DNA from: Pseudoclavibacter sp. AY1H1
GTDB lineage: Bacteria; Actinomycetota; Actinomycetes; Actinomycetales; Microbacteriaceae
NCBI RefSeq assembly: GCF_002931055.1
Contig: NZ_PSXX01000010.1
Coordinates: 62,001 to 126,000 of the forward strand
DNA: 64,000 nt
Direction: 5' to 3'
In this document: positions 25,058 through 32,774 of the stretch, piece by piece
Position numbering within the stretch: the first letter of the stretch is position 1
Layout: the number at the start of each line of letters is the position of its first letter
Translations under genes and position numbers: made by a program
Notes under the pieces: generated by a model
What the model was told of the DNA's origin: nothing
The model's database searches: none
What the model saw: the letters and a program-made list of their open reading frames with translations, nothing else

Positions 25058-26289
25058 CCTCACCCTCATCGCGCACATCCGAAGCGCCGGCGTCCACTGG
25101 AGGCGCGAGGGCTCCGCAGCTGCGCCTCGCACCGCTCATCGTCCTCGCACTCATGGGATTCATCCTGGTCGCGATGGAGACCATGCCCGCCGGTCTTCTG
25201 CCGGAGATCGCCGACGGGCTGAAAGCCGCGGAGGGCACCGTGGGGCTCTTCGTCAGCGCCTACGCACTTGGCACGGTCATCGTCACGATTCCCGCCATCT
25301 CGCTAACGCGCCGCCTCCGTCGAAAGCCCCTGCTGCTCGTCAGCATCGCGGGGTTGGTTGCGGCCAACACCGTGACCGCGTTCTCGTCTGACATCGCGCT
25401 GTCACTCGTCACGAGGTTCATCGCCGGGGCATTCTCTGGAGTGATCTGGGGGATGCTCGCGCCCTACGCCGTGCGAATCAGTCCGCCCTCGCGGCTGGGG
25501 GCCGCGATCGCGATCGTCGCGATCGGCGCGCCCCTCGGGTTCGCGTTCGGGACGCCACTTGGGGCTTGGATCGGAGCCGTGTCCGACTGGAGATGGTCGT
25601 TCGCCGGTCTCTCCGCGCTCGCAGCACTGGTCGCCATAGCGGTTGTCCTTGTCGTCCCGGACGCGCCAGGCCGTCCCGCGCTCGCGGGCCTGCCCATGGC
25701 GCGGGTGCTCCGCCTGCGAGGGGTCCCCGTCGTGCTCGCGGTGATCTTCGTCTGGATGCTCGCGCACAGCACGATCTACACGTACGTCGCGCCCTACCTC
25801 CGTGAGACGGGCACCGCGATAACCCCGGACCTGATGCTGCTCGCCTACGGGATCGCTTCTCTACTCGGCGTGGCGGTGACCGGCCTGCTCCTCGATAGGT
25901 ATCCGAGCCTGCTGCTCCACCTCAGCGTGCTGGCCTTCATCGTCGCTGCGGTCGTGCTGCTGGCAGGGCAGGGCTCGCCCGTCGCGCTCCTGGCGGCGGC
26001 GGCGCTGTGGGGTGTGAGCTTCGGAGGGGCTTCGCCGCAGCTGCAGAACGCGCTCACGCGAGCCGGGGGCGAGAATTCGGACGTCGCGAACTCATTCCTT
26101 CCCGTCGCGTTCAATCTCGCGATCTTCGGCGCCGGCATTCTCGGCGCAGGGCTCCTCGAAGTCTTCGATGGCCTTGTCCTGCCCGCTGCCATGATGCTGC
26201 TCGGGGCGGTGGCGTTGCTGCTGACCTTCGTCGGCCGGCGGTCGGCATTCCGGCAGAGGGAGACGGGATCAGGTGATGGGAAAGCATGA
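25054..26289 (+). CDS. MFS transporter, DHA1/AraJ-like efflux type
   Basis: A 411-residue inner-membrane carrier with about 12 helices. 'GFILVAMETMPAGLLPEIAD' is the first-helix signature of the DHA1/AraJ-like group and 'SLTRRLRRKPLLLVSI' is the loop 2-3 basic motif; 'FIAGAFSGVIWGMLAPYAVR' lies in helices 4-5. Members export sugars, antibiotics or other small compounds. It is translationally coupled on both sides (ATGA with the lipoprotein gene and ATGA with the GNAT gene), so the three products act together. Control by the divergent MmyB-type regulator is likely. Confidence 0.87.
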   Translation: MTSPSSRTSEAPASTGGARAPQLRLAPLIVLALMGFILVAMETMPAGLLPEIADGLKAAEGTVGLFVSAYALGTVIVTIPAISLTRRLRRKPLLLVSIAGLVAANTVTAFSSDIALSLVTRFIAGAFSGVIWGMLAPYAVRISPPSRLGAAIAIVAIGAPLGFAFGTPLGAWIGAVSDWRWSFAGLSALAALVAIAVVLVVPDAPGRPALAGLPMARVLRLRGVPVVLAVIFVWMLAHSTIYTYVAPYLRETGTAITPDLMLLAYGIASLLGVAVTGLLLDRYPSLLLHLSVLAFIVAAVVLLAGQGSPVALLAAAALWGVSFGGASPQLQNALTRAGGENSDVANSFLPVAFNLAIFGAGILGAGLLEVFDGLVLPAAMMLLGAVALLLTFVGRRSAFRQRETGSGDGKA

Positions 26290-26939
26290 GCTTCCGCGCT
26301 TTCCTGAGGGCGAGCGTGGGGCGACTCCGGGGGAAAGGCATCGGCGAAGCGGTCTCCGCTCCGACGCTCGAGACTCGACGTCTCCTTCTGCGCGCCCACA
26401 CTCTGGCGAGCGCTGAGGAGTGGTTCCTCCTCCACGAGGAAGCGCGAGTTCGCGAGTTCCTGAACTGGCCACCGAGGAGTCGCGGCCAGGCACTGCGCCA
26501 CCTCCGTGTCCGCACGCAGTCCACGAGGCTCTGCAGGGCCGAGGACTTCATGGCGCTGGCCGTCGAACTCGAGGGGCGGCTCATCGGTGATATCTCCCTG
26601 CAGCTGCGGGCCGTTGCCAGCGAAGTGCGCAGCGTCGAGATCGGGTGGGTGCTGCATCCCGATGCTCAGGGCAATGGATACGCGCGGGAGGCGGCGGAGG
26701 CCGTCATCCAGTTCGCATTCGAGGCTGTGCATGCCCGGATGGTCCTCGCGGTCGTGCATTCGCGCAACACCGGATCGCTCAGGCTCGCGGAGCGTCTGGG
26801 ATTCCACGAGCTGAGCCGCCGCGAGAGCGAACGGCTGCTCGTCTTGACCCGAGATGACTTCGCCTTGGCCGACCGCGGTGCCGAGCGGGATCCGGACATG
26901 GCGCTTCCTCGACCGGCGAGTGGGGGCAGGCTCTGCTGA
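26286..26939 (+). CDS. GNAT-family N-acetyltransferase (RimJ/RimL-like)
   Basis: A 217-residue acetyltransferase. The core starts at 'TLETRRLLLRAHTLASAEEW' and contains 'VEIGWVLHPDAQGNGYAREA', the acetyl-CoA binding motif A, then 'VHSRNTGSLRLAERLGF', motif B. This is the Acetyltransf_3 pattern used on protein N-termini or on drug amines. The roughly 25-residue basic N-terminal extension and the Arg/Pro-rich C-terminal tail lie outside the core. Its start overlaps the MFS stop by 4 bp, so acetylation plus export of the same compound is a reasonable hypothesis. Confidence 0.83.
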   Translation: MSFRAFLRASVGRLRGKGIGEAVSAPTLETRRLLLRAHTLASAEEWFLLHEEARVREFLNWPPRSRGQALRHLRVRTQSTRLCRAEDFMALAVELEGRLIGDISLQLRAVASEVRSVEIGWVLHPDAQGNGYAREAAEAVIQFAFEAVHARMVLAVVHSRNTGSLRLAERLGFHELSRRESERLLVLTRDDFALADRGAERDPDMALPRPASGGRLC

Positions 26940-27174
26940 GCTGCTCACATCGTCCGGGTGATCCTGTTTCTCCTCCGGGTCAATAGCACTCTCTGCTCCA
27001 AGACCCGGCGAGATCGCCAAGGAAACGCCCAGCTCGGCGCCGCTTCGCCCGCTGATTCGGGGGAGGGGAGTTCTCCCCGTCCCATCTCGGAGCGCGAATC
27101 CACCAGCCCGCCCCAATCCGCGGGACTACGCTCGCCGACACCCCGGACCAGCCGGGCCTGTCGAAGGAGTCAAC

Positions 27175-27399
27175 ATGCGTCGCATCGTCTCGACCGTCAC
27201 CGCAGCCCTCTTCGCCGTCGGCATCGCCGTCTCAGCACCCGCGATAGCAAGCGCCGGCACCACGCAGTCGTACTGGACCGGCGGATCGCTCGCCGACTGC
27301 CAGGCCGTGCAGCGCACCTACATCAGCTCGTGGACCAAGATCACCGAGGCCTGCCACCGCAACGGCAACGGCTACTCGTTCACCTGGACCTCGCTCTAA
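27175..27399 (+). CDS. Small secreted protein, function unknown
   Basis: A 74-residue preprotein. Residues 1-27 form a classical Sec signal ('TVTAALFAVGIAVSAPAIAS', likely cleavage after Ala-Ser-Ala). The mature part of about 47 residues is rich in Ser, Thr, Trp and Tyr and has two cysteines (C42 and C59) that could form one disulfide. A strong GAAGGAG lies 6 nt before the ATG. I do not recognise a family; a small bacteriocin, an inhibitor or an envelope protein are possible. It is bordered by non-coding DNA on both sides and is probably transcribed alone. Confidence 0.7.
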   Translation: MRRIVSTVTAALFAVGIAVSAPAIASAGTTQSYWTGGSLADCQAVQRTYISSWTKITEACHRNGNGYSFTWTSL

Positions 27400-27432
27400 G
27401 GCGTCTCCGGCGAGGTCGTGGATGCTCCGTTC

Positions 27433-27489
27433 GGCCTGATTGGTTCGTCCTGATAGCTCTGTCCTGACCGGTTTGGCCTGATTGGTTCG
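27433..27489. repeat. Short direct repeat after the secreted-protein gene
   Basis: GGCCTGATTGGTTCG occurs at 27433-27447 and 27475-27489 within a run of CCTGA-type words. This is local duplication with no coding potential. Confidence 0.7.
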
Positions 27490-27566
27490 CCCTGGTCGGC
27501 TTCTCCTGACCGCGCCTTCTGCGCGCGTCGCCTGCGCACCGCCGGGCAACGCATCTGCGGCAAGAA

Positions 27567-28390
27567 GGTCACTTTCGCCCCACCCGGGCTCCCGGAGCGG
27601 GCAGAAAGTGGCCTACTCGGCGGCGGCGGATACGTGGCGCGGCGTCGCGCGGTTCAAGCGGGCTCATGCGGCTCAGCCGGGCTCAAGCGGATCCGGCAAG
27701 CTCACGCGGCTCAAGCGGGTCACTGTCGCCCCACCCGGGCCCCGCAACGGGATGAAAGTGGCCTACTCGGCGCCGGCAGCGGCAGCGGTGTAAGGGGCGG
27801 CGCCGCGGCGTCGCGCAGGTAGAGCGGGCTCACGCGGTTCAGATGGGCCACTTTCGCCCCACCTGGGCTCCCGAGATGGGCTGAAAGTGGCCTTCTTGGC
27901 AGCGGCAGCGGCAGCGGCAGCGGCAGCGGCAGCGGCAGCGCGGCGCCCGCGGCGCTGCGCGGTTCAGCGGGCTCGCGCAGGCCAGGCGGGCTCATGCGGT
28001 TCAGGCGGGTCACTTTCGCCCCACTCGGGCTGCCGGGATGGGCTGAAAGTGGCCTACTTGGCGGCGGCGGCAGCGGCGTCGCGCGGGCCAGGCGGGCCAC
28101 TTTCGCCCCAGTTGGGCTGCCGGGATGGGCTGAAAGTGGCCTTCTTGGCGGCGGTAGCGCGGCGCCCGCGGCGCTGCGCGGTTCGGCGGGCTCGCGCAGG
28201 CCAGGCGGGCTCATCCGGTCCAGATGGGCCACTTTCGTCCCACTTGGGCTCCCGGGATGGGCTGAAGGTGGCCTACTTGGAGGCGGCGGCGGGGGTGGCA
28301 GCGCGGCGTCGCGCGGTTCAGGCGAGCTCGCGCGGCTCAAGCGGGTCACTTTCGCCCCACCTGGGCCCCCGCGACGGGCTGAAAGCGCCC
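27567..28390. repeat. Palindrome island 2: seven ~47-bp hairpins
   Basis: Seven imperfect palindromes occur at 27567-27613, 27718-27763, 27846-27892, 28008-28054, 28095-28141, 28227-28273 and 28344-28390. Each reads GGYCACTTTCGCCCCA, then a GGGCTCCCG-type centre, then GGGCTGAAAGTGGCC. They are followed by a CTACTTGG/CTTCTTGG tail and separated by 40-105 bp of GGCTCATGCGGTTCAGG-like sequence. A GGCAGC hexanucleotide run (about 27898-27940) sits after copy 3. The island lies between the secreted-protein gene and the convergent exonuclease gene and ends 20 bp from the latter's stop. Confidence 0.88.
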
Positions 28391-28410
28391 TACTCGGCGG
28401 CAGGGGCGGA

Positions 28411-29907
28411 TCACGCGACGCTCAGCGTGACGGCGCGCTTCTCCGGATCAGCCGAGTCGACGCGGACTCTCACGGCGGCGCCCAGCTCCAGGGCCGCGGC
28501 GCCGCCGACGACCCTCGCCCGCACTGCGGGGTCGCGCAACAGCACGGTCGCCTTCGCCTGACCCGCATCGGCGGCCCCGGTGGGCGACGAATCGACGACG
28601 ATCCCGTCGAGCTCCTCGCCGACACGGGGCGCGAGCAGGACCGCCTCGAGCAGATCGACCGCCGCCCGCTCGTACGCGTTCGCACGGCGTGAGCCCTCGG
28701 CCATCTCGCCGGGCAGTGCCTCGAGCGCATCCACGACCCACGACGGCACGGGTTCTCCGGCGCAGAACGCCAGCGCGATCTCGGTGCCGTAGCGGTCGAC
28801 GAGGCGCCGCAGCGGGGCGGTCACGTGCGCGTACTCGGCGGCGATGGCGCTGTGGGATGCGGCGCTCGGCACGTCCGGATGCTCGGGCGTGCCGAAGGCC
28901 GCGTACCCGGCTCCGCGGAACAGGCGGGTGGCTTCGGTCGCGAACGCCGCGTACTCGGGCCGGGCCACGTCGATGGTCCGGACGAACTGGGCGTACGAGA
29001 CGTCCGGTGCCCAGTCGAAGCCGAGGGAGGCGGCGACGCGACGCAGGCGCTCGACGTCCTCGTCGCGGGCGGGATCCAAGGTGCGCCAGATGCCCACTCC
29101 CGCGCGCCGCTGCAGGGTCGCGGCTGCGATTCCCGTGAGCAGCGACAGCTGCGCGTTGAACTCCTCGCAGGCGAGCGGCTCACGCAGCACGAGCCGGTAG
29201 CGCTTGTCGTCGTCGCTGCGCTCGATCTCCTGGTCGGGCACCTCGAGCGTCGCGCCGCCGCGCGCGAACTGGGCGTCGATGCGCAGCCGGCCGATCTCCG
29301 CCAGCAGCCCGAGCAGCTCGTCGGCGGTTCCGGCGTCGAGCCGTGCCTGAACCGAGGGGTAGTCGAGTTGCGCCCGGGAACGCACCATGGATCGACGCAC
29401 CTCGATGTCATCGAGCAGCGCGCCCGAGCTGTCGAGACGCATCCGCCACACGACGGCGGGCCGATCGACCCCGGGGAGCAGGCTCGCGGCGCCCTCGCTG
29501 AGCACGGCCGGGTGCAGGCCGAATCGGCCGTCCGGCCCGTAGACGGTGAGGGCGCGGCGGTGCGTCTCCGCGTCCAGCGCCCCACCGGGCTCGACGAAGG
29601 ATGCGACGTCCGCGACCGCGTAGAACACCTCGAAACCGTCAGCGTCCTCGCCGGTGGCCTCGACGCGGCGAAGGAAGAACGCCTGGTCGAGGTCACGCGA
29701 GCCGACAGGGTCGAGGGTCACGAACGGCAGCTCGCGGAGATCGTGTCGCCCGGAGTCCGAGCCGAACTCGTGGGCTGCGGCTACCTCGGCCTCGGCTCGC
29801 GCGTCGGCTGGGTAGTCGGCCGGGATCTCGAGCTCGGTGCGGAGCCGCTCCAGATACGGGCCGAGCACCTCCGCGGCCGCACCGGCCTGCACAGCACGCG
29901 TGCTCAT
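28411..29907 (-). CDS. RNB-domain exoribonuclease (RNase II/R family, short form)
   Basis: A 498-residue 3'-5' exoribonuclease. The catalytic aspartate cluster is in 'FVTLDPVGSRDLDQAFFLRR'; 'VASFVEPGGALDAETHRRA' and 'YAHVTAPLRRLVDRYG' are the other RNB blocks. Compared with RNase II or R (over 640 residues) it lacks N-terminal cold-shock domains and has only a short S1-like beta tail ('ALELGAAVRVRVDSADPEKR'). This shortened form is common in actinobacteria; the substrate preference is not known. The ATG at 29907 has no strong Shine-Dalgarno. Its 3' end abuts palindrome island 2. Confidence 0.88.
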   Translation of the reverse strand: MSTRAVQAGAAAEVLGPYLERLRTELEIPADYPADARAEAEVAAAHEFGSDSGRHDLRELPFVTLDPVGSRDLDQAFFLRRVEATGEDADGFEVFYAVADVASFVEPGGALDAETHRRALTVYGPDGRFGLHPAVLSEGAASLLPGVDRPAVVWRMRLDSSGALLDDIEVRRSMVRSRAQLDYPSVQARLDAGTADELLGLLAEIGRLRIDAQFARGGATLEVPDQEIERSDDDKRYRLVLREPLACEEFNAQLSLLTGIAAATLQRRAGVGIWRTLDPARDEDVERLRRVAASLGFDWAPDVSYAQFVRTIDVARPEYAAFATEATRLFRGAGYAAFGTPEHPDVPSAASHSAIAAEYAHVTAPLRRLVDRYGTEIALAFCAGEPVPSWVVDALEALPGEMAEGSRRANAYERAAVDLLEAVLLAPRVGEELDGIVVDSSPTGAADAGQAKATVLLRDPAVRARVVGGAAALELGAAVRVRVDSADPEKRAVTLSVA

Positions 29908-29968
29908 CGGCGGGGGACGGATGCAGGTTCGACGGTGAACTTCATGGCGTCACGCTACCCGCACCAGA

Positions 29969-30577
29969 TCAGGGGGCGCCGATGCCGTCAGTGCCGTAGG
30001 TCATCGTCCACGCCGTCTGCACGTTGTCGGCGACGGCTTTCGCCGACTCGACCTCGATGGTGTGGCTGGTCTCCGTGAGCAGGTACTGTCCGCCGGTGTC
30101 GACCGTGATCCCGGAATTCGTGTCCGACTGCAGGTAGCCGCGGATGCCGACGGAGCCCTCCATGTAGCCCGAGTAGGTGACGCGCAGCTTGGTGCCCTCC
30201 TGCGCGTAGCTCCATTGTCCGGTCGTCTCCGGGTCGGTGGTGATCGGGCCGAACGCGGAGAGGGTGGCGATCACCGTATCCGTCTCGCGGGAGGGGGAGA
30301 TGAGGATCGACACGGTGCCCGTGTAGTCGACGCCGGAGGTCTCGATGAAGGCGATGACCGCCTCCGTGCTCTGGCCGACTGCCAGCTCGGTGTCGAAGGG
30401 CGTGAAGTTGCCTTCGATCGTGGAGAGGGCCGTGGATGCGGCGGCGAGGGGAGTTGCCAGGGCGGCGGCGAAGACAGGGGTGGTCCAGGCCGCGGTCGAG
30501 AGCAGTGCTCGGCGGGACGGGCGGCCAGGCGCAGGCCGTTCTGCGGTCGTGTGGCTCGAGGGGAGGAAGGAAGGCAT
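29969..30577 (-). CDS. Secreted protein with Tat-like signal peptide
   Basis: A 202-residue exported protein. The signal region 'RPSRRALLSTAAWTTPVFAA' has a twin arginine and a long hydrophobic core, with likely cleavage near 'ATPLAAAS'. The mature domain is beta-rich with Thr/Ser/Asp repeats ('VGQSTEAVIAFIETSGVDYT'), like adhesin or Ig-like surface modules. No anchor is seen. The ATG at 30577 has CGGAG upstream; the frame extends to 30865 but would begin inside the divergent promoter. A 169-bp gap separates it from the divergent low-complexity protein gene. Confidence 0.7.
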   Translation of the reverse strand: MPSFLPSSHTTAERPAPGRPSRRALLSTAAWTTPVFAAALATPLAAASTALSTIEGNFTPFDTELAVGQSTEAVIAFIETSGVDYTGTVSILISPSRETDTVIATLSAFGPITTDPETTGQWSYAQEGTKLRVTYSGYMEGSVGIRGYLQSDTNSGITVDTGGQYLLTETSHTIEVESAKAVADNVQTAWTMTYGTDGIGAP

Positions 30578-30746
30578 GATGCTCCGGTCTGCGGCGTGGG
30601 GGCGCCGCTCTGCGAACGATACGGCCTGCGGGCGTCGGGCAGAAGAGGTCGGTTGTCGGACTCTGCCGGATGCTGCCGAAGACGCTCTGAGCGGACGCGC
30701 ACGCGCTCCATACGTTCTCCATAGATCAATAGGTGACGATAAGCGC

Positions 30747-31805
30747 ATGGTTGACTTCAACAAGATCCTCGGCGCGGCCTCGAAGGCCCTCGGCAACTCC
30801 GGCAATTCCGGGGGCAACCGGGGCGGCAAGAGCGGCTCCGGGGACTGGAAGGACATGGTCCGCAAGGTCGCCGATCAGGTGACGGGGGATGGGCAGCAGC
30901 CACGCGGCCAGCAGGGCTACCCCGCCCGGGACGCCGCGCAGCAGCGTGACCAGCACCAGCAGCGCGACCAGTACCAGCAGTCTGACCAGTACACCGGCCG
31001 CGACTCCGGCCCACGGTACGGGCAGCAGCCGCCGAGCGCTCCGAGCTATGGCTCGCGCCCGGCCTCTAATCCGAGCTCAGGGACTGCCGCGGACAAGGCG
31101 GCCATTGCGAAGTACGACTACCTCCTCAAGACCGCGGCGCCTGACCAGCTCGAGCAGGCGCACCGTGAGGCGTTCCAGCGACTCACGCCGGAGCAGCGCG
31201 ACCAGGTGCGTGAGCGCCTGAGCGCGGAGTCCGGTCCGTACGACCGCCCGCAGTCGAGCTCCCCTGACGACCTGGCACGGGCGGCGACGCGCGGCGAGGT
31301 GCAGCGACCCGGGTTCATGGCGAAGGTGCTCGGGGCGGGCAAGCGCATCGCGGGCTCCCGCGGTGGCTCCAACTTCACGCCCGGCTCGAGTCGTGGCGGG
31401 TCCGCTCGCTTCGGCCGTGGCGCGGGCGTCGCCGGTGCAGCTGCGGCGGGTGTCGGGGCTGGTGCGCTCGGCGGCATCGCGCTCGGCGTCGTCGGCGGTG
31501 CCGTCGCCAGCTCCGTCGCGCTTCCGCTGATCGGCGACGCGATGGCATCCGGAATCGACTTCGACGGCATCGCCGCGTCCGGGATCGAGGGCTTCGAGGG
31601 GCTCACGGCCGACCTCGGCGAGTTCGGCGGGATCGGTGAGGCCGTCTCGGGGCTCGGCGACCAGGTCAGCGGATTCGGCGACCAGTTCGCGGGCGCCGGC
31701 GACCAGCTCACGGGCGCGGGCGACCAGTTCCTCGGCGGCGTCGAGGAGCAGGCAGGCAACTTCGGCTTCGACATCCCCGGCCTCGGAGACCTGTTCGGCA
31801 AGTGA
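30747..31805 (+). CDS. Low-complexity Gly/Gln-rich protein with glycine-zipper segment
   Basis: A 352-residue protein that I do not recognise as a characterised family. Residues 1-16 are conserved-looking ('MVDFNKILGAASKALGN'), 15-105 are Gln/Arg/Gly/Tyr-rich and disordered ('QQRDQHQQRDQYQQSDQY'), and 118-160 form a helical region ('LEQAHREAFQRLTPEQRDQV'). A glycine-zipper-like hydrophobic stretch ('AGAAAAGVGAGALGGIALG') follows at about 230-260, and then five G-x-G-D-Q repeats ('GLGDQVSGFGDQFAGAGDQL'). The ATG at 30747 was chosen at the start of the conserved segment; no clear Shine-Dalgarno is seen. It may be a membrane- or envelope-associated protein. Confidence 0.65.
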   Translation: MVDFNKILGAASKALGNSGNSGGNRGGKSGSGDWKDMVRKVADQVTGDGQQPRGQQGYPARDAAQQRDQHQQRDQYQQSDQYTGRDSGPRYGQQPPSAPSYGSRPASNPSSGTAADKAAIAKYDYLLKTAAPDQLEQAHREAFQRLTPEQRDQVRERLSAESGPYDRPQSSSPDDLARAATRGEVQRPGFMAKVLGAGKRIAGSRGGSNFTPGSSRGGSARFGRGAGVAGAAAAGVGAGALGGIALGVVGGAVASSVALPLIGDAMASGIDFDGIAASGIEGFEGLTADLGEFGGIGEAVSGLGDQVSGFGDQFAGAGDQLTGAGDQFLGGVEEQAGNFGFDIPGLGDLFGK

Positions 31806-31856
31806 TGCACGCCTTGGCGCACCCGGGAGAAGGGCCGGCGCTGGGAGCCTGATCCG

Positions 31857-32609
31857 TCAGAGCTGCTCGCCGATGACGCGAGCTGCCTGGATGACGCGGG
31901 ACCTGAACCTCGCGAGCCCGTCCTCGCTGATCGTCTCTTCCGTCGTCACGAGATTCACGACGCCGATGACGGTGCCGCGCGAGTCCGTGATGGCGGCGGT
32001 GAGGCTCACCGTTCCCGGGTAGCGCTCTGAATGGCTCTCGTAGGTGCCCGTCGCCGCGGCTTCGGCGAGCTCAGATCGAAGCGAGTCGGCGGTCTGATGC
32101 CGTCCGCTGGCGAGTGCGAGCCCCGAGTAGTCCTTCAGGAACTCGTCGAGTTCTTCCGGTGCGACGGCCGCGAGCAGCACCTTGCCGCCACCGACGTCGA
32201 GGTCGAGGCGCTGCCCGATCGGGAACCGGTAGCGGAGCGACTCGGGTGGCTCGACGCGCGCGACGAGGATGCGCGACCAGCCCGAGCGCACGTAGACGGA
32301 CGACGTGAATCCGGTCGTTTCGGTGAGGTTCTGCAGCACCGGATGCGAGACGGAGGCGAGCCGATCCTGGAGCATGAACGCGTGCGCGTGCGCGAGGACG
32401 ACGGGACCGAGCGTGTAGCCGGCCTCGGTCGAGTTGAGGTACCCGCGCCGCGCGAGGGTCGTGGTGATGCGCTGCGTGGTCGTGATGTGCAGGCCGGTGG
32501 CCTTGGAGATCTGCGTCAGCTTCAGCGGCGTCCGTGATGCCTCGACGCACTCGATGACGTCGAGCGCTCGTTCGAGCGTCCGGCCTTGATTGACGCGCTC
32601 AACGCTCAC
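31857..32609 (-). CDS. IclR-family transcriptional regulator
   Basis: A 250-residue regulator. Residues 8-70 form the winged helix-turn-helix ('LTQISKATGLHITTTQRITT'), then the GAF-like effector domain with 'VGGGKVLLAAVAPEELDEFL' and 'VSLTAAITDSRGTVIGVVNL'. IclR proteins typically sense aromatic or C4-type acids. It is divergent from the dehydrogenase-RraA fusion gene, with an inverted repeat (32732-32753) next to that gene's start. I infer control of the fusion gene and the TRAP-like permease genes. The start is GTG at 32609. Confidence 0.9.
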   Translation of the reverse strand: MSVERVNQGRTLERALDVIECVEASRTPLKLTQISKATGLHITTTQRITTTLARRGYLNSTEAGYTLGPVVLAHAHAFMLQDRLASVSHPVLQNLTETTGFTSSVYVRSGWSRILVARVEPPESLRYRFPIGQRLDLDVGGGKVLLAAVAPEELDEFLKDYSGLALASGRHQTADSLRSELAEAAATGTYESHSERYPGTVSLTAAITDSRGTVIGVVNLVTTEETISEDGLARFRSRVIQAARVIGEQL

Positions 32610-32731
32610 TGCGTTTTCCCCTCCGTGCCAGGTGATTCCTCAACGTACCACCGGGTGCAACGAGACCCTGCTTGGTCCCGTCCCTGGCCGCGAACGTGGA
32701 CGCCTGCTATCGTTACGCGAAATCAACTTGC

Positions 32732-32753
32732 GCAGAGTGATAGAAAACTCTGC
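32732..32753. promoter_or_regulatory. Candidate IclR operator (GCAGAGT-N8-ACTCTGC)
   Basis: A perfect 7-bp inverted repeat with an 8-nt AT-rich spacer (gatagaaa) lies 21 bp before the fusion gene start, downstream of a possible -10 (TATCGT, 32708-32713). Confidence 0.6.
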
Positions 32754-32774
32754 CTGATGACAACGGAGTCGATC

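Noticed and set aside
27567-28390. ORFs encoding poly-Ala or Pro/Ala-rich proteins across the repeat island
   Set aside because: They result from repeats and a GGCAGC microsatellite; frames exist on both strands and lack ribosome sites.
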